Shown here piece by piece: positions 58,343 to 64,000 of a DNA stretch of 64,000 bases. How positions within the stretch are numbered: position 1 is the first letter of the stretch; each line of letters opens with the position of its first letter. The position numbers and the translations under genes were made by a program. The DNA comes from Bryum argenteum (taxonomy: Eukaryota; Streptophyta; Bryopsida; Bryales; Bryaceae): assembly GCA_037043015.1 (NCBI GenBank), contig CM073321.1, forward strand, positions 21,263,001-21,327,000, written 5' to 3'. The notes beneath the pieces were generated by a model. It was not told where the DNA came from and made no database searches. It saw only the letters and a list, made by a program, of their open reading frames with translations.

Positions 58343-59831
58343 CTAATCATACTTGGTGCGATAATGATCATTTGGCACCGGCCAATGGAATGATTCCATG
58401 AAGCGGTTGACAACGTGGGTCAACGTATACTTTGCATCAGCCACCATCTCCAAGTATTGGTCAAAAGCATTTGCCAAGTCTTGATTGCACCACCGGTCAG
58501 GCCCCGTTGTACTTTGGCAATTCTCGTAGGCCTTCGACATGCTCTTCTTGAGGATGCGTTGTGCTATTCGTGCCGTAGCAAACTCCTCCGAAGCGCAATC
58601 AAGAAGGGGAATAATGTGAATGTCATCACTCCGTTTGTACAAGTCGCCACCCGAGGATCTACCCAATATCGTGCTTGTAGAGTATCAATTCGCTCTTGGG
58701 GTTTTGTGAACGTATACAAGGACCTCATTTTATCATCCATGCTCGTAGTTAGCCCCCAATCACATACTCCAATATACACCCGTGATTCATCTTGAGGGAA
58801 GTGAAGAAGTATGTTGTCTGGGGACACATCGTTGTGGAGGTAGTTCAACCGGTGGACTTCACACATGATATGCACTAAAGCCCAAGCAAGCTCTGTTCGT
58901 TTTTTTATGGAACCGACCAACCGCCAAGCTCGAATAAGCTCATCATCAGAATGAGGTGAGAGTCCGATCTCTCCATGAACATCATCTCCATATCTTGCAT
59001 CAAGGGCCAACATCGATCGAATCGTGCCACCATTCCACCAATACTTATAGCCTTGGAATTTATTTGCATGAATGGCTATAAAACGAATAACACCTGGATG
59101 TTGTATCCTCACAGCAAGCGCCTCATTCTGATGCTCCACCTTGGCCAAGTCAGGTCGTGTCACAGCATGGAGGGGAGTCTTTGCAGCAAATTCCCAAAAC
59201 TCTTCAATACCCACAACCCGTCTTATGTGAACTTTGGAAATTGTGCCTTATCCTCCCCTTAGAGTCTTCTTCTCAAGCTCGATGATACGGGCCGTCATAG
59301 GAATTACTACCAAATTATTCGTACGAACCAGCTCCATTAACCTTCCTTGTTCCGTGCGCCACCATCCTATGGAACCAACCCGGTTTTATTATTGGAATAC
59401 GGCCTCATCGCTTCTTGAAAAGCCTCCGCCCTCAATACCACATCCCTGAACTCCTCATCACCCGCTCGAGTGGTTCTCTCATACCTCTTCAATATGTCGA
59501 CAGCATTCCAGAGAGCATCAATTAATCTATCCTCCATCCAGTCCGTAAAACCACGCTTATCGGTCTCCGTTCTCCACACCGGATCTTGGAGCGCTTCCAT
59601 CATGAGGTCCATCATGTCGTCCTTGAATTTGGCCACAACTTCCTCTTTGTATCTCACGTATTTGCTGAACAAACGTGGAAGACTGTTAGCCTCATAAAAT
59701 CGCACGATTACATTCTCCCGAAGAAAGTTCTTGCACTTATTGGATGGGTGCTCCCACTTCTCCAAATGTCTGACAACCCTTGGTCTCCGGCCTCGATTCC
59801 CCCATCGCCTCCTGACCCCATGTTTGGGCAT
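58343..59831 (-). pseudogene. Protein kinase gene carried by the hAT element (disrupted)
   Basis: It starts MPKHGVRRRWGNRGRRPRVV at 59831. The first 150 residues are basic then helical. The kinase domain follows: a glycine-loop-like TLRGG(stop)GTISKVHIRR, the beta-3 lysine in EFAAKTPL, the alpha-C Glu in VEHQNEALAV, the catalytic loop YLHNDVSPDNILLHF with Asp and Asn present, and GVCDWGL in place of DFG with the metal-binding Asp kept. A C-lobe segment (LYKRSDDIHIIPLL) follows. One TAA (59248-59250) falls inside the glycine loop, and the frame changes once before the domain and once in the activation segment. It lies at the right end of the element with a TATATAAG box upstream. Substrate and pathway are unknown. 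Confidence 0.65.
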
Positions 59832-59984
59832 CTTTGTGAAAAAAAAAAAAAAAGCGAAATCTCCCCCTTACAAACGGAAAGACTTCTTTCCTCCCTGCGA
59901 TAAGGAGCCAGTGGATGAAAATTAAAAAATTTCCAACCTACTGACTACTCCGCACTCGAAAAGGAAGGAAAGAAGTGAGGAGAG

Positions 59985-60400
59985 TGGAGGACCGGTCGGC
60001 CTTATATAGGCCATGGTCGCATGGCCGATCGACCGGCGACCTAGATCGGACGGCCGATGGCCGACCGGCCCGACCGATCTGACGACGGCCGCCGACGCGG
60101 CGCCGCGACCGATCGGCCATGCGCCGACCGACCGTCAGACCGGCCGGACGCCCGCCGACGCCCGACCGATCGGCCCAGCCGACCCGACCGATCATCGGCG
60201 GCCGACCCGACCGATCGGACGGCCGACGCCGACCGCGACCGATCGGACGGCCGACGCCGACCGGGGCCCATCCGACGGCCGACCAAAACCGCGACCGATC
60301 GGACGGCCGGCGGCCGATCAAGCGACCGATCCGACGGCGTCGACAGGTCGGTCGGCAAGGCCAATCGGACGGTCCTGGGCCGCCCGATTGAATCCAACGG
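59985..60400. repeat. Right subterminal GC block of the hAT element
   Basis: GACCGATCGG, CGGCCGACG and CCGACCGATCGGACGGCC words repeated in tandem and inverted form for about 400 bases. It mirrors the left block. Confidence 0.7.
60001..60008 (-). promoter_or_regulatory. TATA box of the kinase gene
   Basis: Minus strand TATATAAG, identical to the transposase-gene box, about 170 bases upstream of the kinase ATG. Confidence 0.6.
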
Positions 60401-60563
60401 TAATCACCTACACTCACAACACTATTTGAACGGCTAAGATGCAATTTTCAATACGATCTGACGGTTAAAAAATTTACTACATGCATAGTAATTCCGATTT
60501 ACCCCCCGGACGGACGTCCGTCCGACCAAAAAAACCCAAAAGACGTCCGGATTGACATCCCTG

Positions 60564-60571
60564 CCTCTACT
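60564..60571. repeat. Right 8-bp target duplication of the hAT element
   Basis: CCTCTACT follows GACATCCCTG; it differs from the left copy at one base. Confidence 0.75.
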
Positions 60572-61186
60572 TCAAATCCAACATACATGCAACATCTAAG
60601 GATTGTTCAACAAACGTTCCCGTTAACATATAAGAATGTTTGGCCAAATAGTACAGCAGTGATTTAACCATGTCTTTGAAGCACTGATTTTAAACATTTC
60701 AAGATGTACCAGAAAACATGACACAAGACATTTGAAGATGTTTTACAAGACATTGCAAAATACATAGAAAGATGTTCGAAGAGATATTATAATGGGCATT
60801 AAAAGACGTCTCCGAAGACATTAGAGAAGACATTTTCAGATGTCTTATGAGACATTGTTTAGACATTTATAGATCAGACAATTATCACGTACGGGGAACC
60901 AGTAATTCTCACATTTCAAATTCTTGATTACATTTCTAAATAATTTTAACTTTTATCCAAAATAATTTTGTTTGAACCTCATACAAACTGTGAGAAAACT
61001 CCTTATGTCATATAACTTCATGTGTTCCAAACAATTCTAATAAAGATTTAATGATGTTCTATAAAACATTACTTAACACAACTAATAATGTGTGAGAAGA
61101 CATTGTGATTCACATATAAACATCCAAAAACTTAGCAGACAATTGGAACCACACGATTATCTCACACATTATACTTGTTCATTACT
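60572..61186. repeat. Region with diverged GATGTCT/AGACATT words
   Basis: From about 60690 to 60880 the words AGACATT, AGATGTT, GATGTCT recur every 10-20 bases, resembling the subterminal repeats of the CACTA element at 5976-18129 but more diverged. No CACTA terminus was found. It may be an old CACTA remnant inside an intron. Confidence 0.4.
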
Positions 61187-61205
61187 TCAACTACAAACAA
61201 CAAAC

Positions 61206-61484
61206 TCACCGAAAGTCTTCATGCACTTGCAGCTCTCTCGTGCCCTTTGTTGAGGTGGGTCGCACATCTTGCACCTTTTGTTTCCCCTTGCCATTGCTAT
61301 TAGGCTGCAAGTCTTGTCTAAGCTTGGTGTGGCGCACACAAACTTGCCACGCACTACCCTCTTCTGCATCACTGGTATCTTGTACCCTATGGGGCAACCT
61401 CTGCCTCTTCCGTCCGCTGTTCTCTGTCATCCTCACGCAGCGGATTGGCCACTCTACGAATGCTTCCAAATTTTTATGGCACAT
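61206..61484 (-). CDS. Possible host exon with Cys-rich or basic product
   Basis: Two overlapping open frames exist on the minus strand. One reads MTENSGRKRQRLPHRVQDTS and stays open 92 codons; the other ends KRCKMCDPPQQRARESCKCM before a good donor (TTTCGGTGAGTTTG). The Cys-rich frame followed by GTGAGT is attractive as an exon end. Frame, start and family are unresolved. Confidence 0.3.
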   Translation of the reverse strand: MCHKNLEAFVEWPIRCVRMTENSGRKRQRLPHRVQDTSDAEEGSAWQVCVRHTKLRQDLQPNSNGKGKQKVQDVRPTSTKGTRELQVHEDFR

Positions 61485-61603
61485 TCGCAGAAACCCAATT
61501 ACACAACTACATTAACATCCATGTCAATTGCATGTAAACTATGTACAAAAAGAGTCAACCGAGTTGCAATCTACAAAACGTATATGAATAGTTATTACCT
61601 CTA

Positions 61604-61983
61604 TGTGAGGGCTTTTGAGATTCAATAGAGGGAGAGAGAGAATACAATACACTCAAAGCTTACAAGTAGTAGAGCAAAGTATGCTTGAATCAGATACTCA
61701 CTCATTCTAAGCACTTACTTATATATCCAAGTGCAGGCACTAGGTGCTACAACAAAGATAAGGTTTGGGTGATCAAGATCACTATACAAAGGATAGACCA
61801 CTAGAGGACCTTCTCTCTCTACATATGATAAGGCTTTAGTGGTCCATCCTTCACTACACACAATGGGACTCTTGTGGACAAGCACTCTCCATATACGATA
61901 AGATTCTATTGGTTCAACCCTCTTCACATACTCTTATCAAATCTAGTTACTCTTGATAACTACAAGCAATCTAATCTTCAACA
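61604..61983 (-). repeat. 3' LTR of a Ty1/Copia element
   Basis: Minus strand TGTTGAAGATTAG...; it is preceded by the polypurine-like AAAGTGGGAG. It is about 380 bp and homologous to the solo LTR at 1255-1640. Its outer edge is approximate. Confidence 0.8.
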
Positions 61984-64000
61984 CTCCCACTTTGCGAGTA
62001 GTTACCACCTCGCAATCTCATCGCCTTAGTTAGCTTCTCGTGCCTTACATTAGCAAGCGCCTTGGTGAACACATCCACCACCATGTCCTCCCTTGGGCGA
62101 TACCACAAGCTCACCTCTTCATCCTCCAACTTCTCCCGAATGAAGTGATGTTGCACATCTATGTGCTTCGTACGAGAGTGGTGTTTGCGGTCCTTTGCAA
62201 GTGCAATGCACCCTTGGTTGTCACACATGATCCTTGTAGCCTCCATTTGCACAAACCCAACATCCTCCAATAGTTGCCGTAGCCACAACGCCTCCTTCAA
62301 GCAATGGCTAGTTGCCATGTACTCCGCCTCCGTAGTAGACACCGCTATCGTGGGTTGCCTCTTGCAATTCCACAAGATTGCACCATCTCCTACAAAGAAC
62401 ACATACCCCGTAGTGGACCGGCGCTCATTCACATCACCCGCCCAATCCGCATTGCAATATCCTCTCAACTCAATGTTCTTACCACCAAGGCACAATTTGT
62501 AGTCAATGGTGTCTTTGAAGTACCTCAAGATGCGTTTAACCGCCATCCAATGTTGAGGACCAGCCTTTGCCATGAATTGGCTCACCATGCTAACCGAAAA
62601 TGCAATGTCAGCCCTTGTGGCCAACATTGCATACATCAACGACCCCACCGCAGTCTTGTATGGAATAGCCTTCATCTCCTCTTCAACCTCTTTAAACTCC
62701 TCGTCCGAAAGCTTCAACAACGACCCCTTCACATCAAGTTGTGTGCCAATGGGCTTGCACTCCTCTATGCTAAACCGCTTGCGCATCTCCTCAATGTATT
62801 TGCCTTGACTCATGGTCATGGTGTATGCACTGCGATTCCTCTCAAACGCAACAGCAAGGCAAAACTCCAAAGGCCCACGATCACTCATCTCAAACTCCTT
62901 CTAAAGTTTGGCCTTCAACCATCCCAAAACCGCGTCATCACTAGCCAAGATAATAAAATCATCCACATAGATGATTACAATCAACAACAACTCTCTTGTT
63001 TGCTTAACATACAAGGAGTGATTGGCATGGCTTCTAAAAAAGCCTTCTTTGGTAAAGAACATGTCAGTCCTTTGGTACCACGCCCTTGGTGATTACTTGA
63101 TTACTTGGTAAAACGACTTCTTGAGCTTGCAAACAAGGTATTGAGTACCCTCCTCCACAAAACCAAGGGGCTGGTCCATGTAGATATGCTCCTTCAACTC
63201 ACCATTCAAGAACACCGTCTTGACATCCATTTGGTGAATCTCCAAGTCCATGGCTGCCCCAATCGCCAACATGCAACGAATGGTGGTAAACTTTGCGACG
63301 GGTGCAAAATTCTCACGGAAATCCACACTTTCCACTTGAGAGAAGCCCCTTGCTACCAACCGTGCCTTGTAGCGCACCACGTTGCCTTGTGCATCCCTCT
63401 TGGTCCTAAACACCCACTTACAACCAACACTCTTGCAATCCTTTGGCAATGGGGCCAACTCCCATGTGCCATTGGCCATTAGAGATGCATACTCCTCTTG
63501 CATGGCCAACTCCCACTTATTTGCATCCACACTTAGCAAAGCATCACCCAAACTCAAAGGAGTATAAAAAGAAGCCACATTTGCACGTTCTACTTCATTA
63601 GTGGGTGGAAGAACGTGATTCAACCACCACTCACGCGGCGGCCTCCTCTCCCTTCTTAGATACCTTGAGCCATGTGCACATTGCTCCTCATCAATCTCCT
63701 CATGTGGAGCTAGCTTCTCTTCCACCACCTCCTCCTCTTCTTTCTCTTGTGGATTTTGCACACCTTTAGACTCCTCTCCAACTTGTGCCTCTTGTAGAGT
63801 CCTCCCAGATGATTTACAAATTCTTGTCTTAGCCTTGAGCTTCACAGTGAACTTCCATGGTTTTCCAAGCCACCTCAAAAATTGTGTAAGCATCTTTTGG
63901 GTCTCAAATTTAGTGAGTGTTGGCCCCTACCACTTCCTTATCTCCCAGAATTCTCTAAATATAAATTTGCCACCTACATTGTCTACAACCACCGCTTTTC
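61604..64000 (-). mobile_element. Ty1/Copia retrotransposon, 3' part (fossil, runs off the window)
   Basis: Minus-strand coding between 61985 and 63893 shows the reverse transcriptase (KSVGCKWVFRTKRDAQGNV, ARLVARGFSQVESVDF, EIHQMDVKTVFLNGEL) and RNase H (GYCNADWAGDVNERRSTTGY, STTEAEYMATSHCLKEALWL, KHIDVQHHFIRE, DVFTKAL) in Copia order. The 5' part, including gag, protease, most of integrase and the 5' LTR, lies beyond 64000. The visible part is broken in about two places. Age cannot be taken from LTR divergence because only one LTR is in view. Confidence 0.88.

Overview
The window looks like repeat-rich nuclear DNA of a land plant or a close streptophyte relative. The evidence is introns with GT..AG borders and pyrimidine tracts, TATA-led promoters, a CCCTAAA-type telomere-like tract, and plant-type MULE, CACTA, hAT, Ty3/Gypsy and Ty1/Copia elements. 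I cannot name the species. No rRNA, tRNA, CRISPR array or bacterial operon was seen.

Layout. 1-1900: unassigned DNA, a CACCGGC-rich patch and a solo Copia LTR. 1903-18969: MULE copy A, a decayed transposase gene facing a small two-exon gene. It is split by a CACTA-like element (5976-18129), which is itself split by a young Ty3/Gypsy element (7121-16087, 767-bp LTRs, 5-bp target duplication). 19155-23720: element X, with inverted, CCGCTCA-bearing ends and gag-like coding. 23991-28974: MULE copy B, inverted relative to A and nearly intact. 29570-31631: a three-exon gene of unknown function. 31771-35896: an eleven-exon gene joining a ParB-like domain to a DNA-methyltransferase-like domain. 36826-40530: element Y, a relative of X. 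41679-41915: an acidic exon-like fragment.

42014-60563 appears to be one 18.5-kb hAT transposon. Its ends share CAGGGATGTCA and it is flanked by near-perfect 8-bp duplications (CCTCTATT / CCTCTACT). It carries a hAT transposase, a RING/coiled-coil gene, two BED-like zinc-finger genes and a protein-kinase gene. GC-rich CCGACCGGTCGG blocks followed by TATA-like boxes precede four of these genes. 61604-64000 is the 3' part of a Copia element that runs off the window; the solo LTR at 1255 belongs to the same family.

The two most unusual items are the multi-gene hAT and the intron-rich ParB-methyltransferase gene. The MULE pair is also notable because each copy keeps a divergently transcribed accessory gene whose 375-bp first exon has the same length in both copies. 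All calls come from reading the sequence and its translations; no database search was run.
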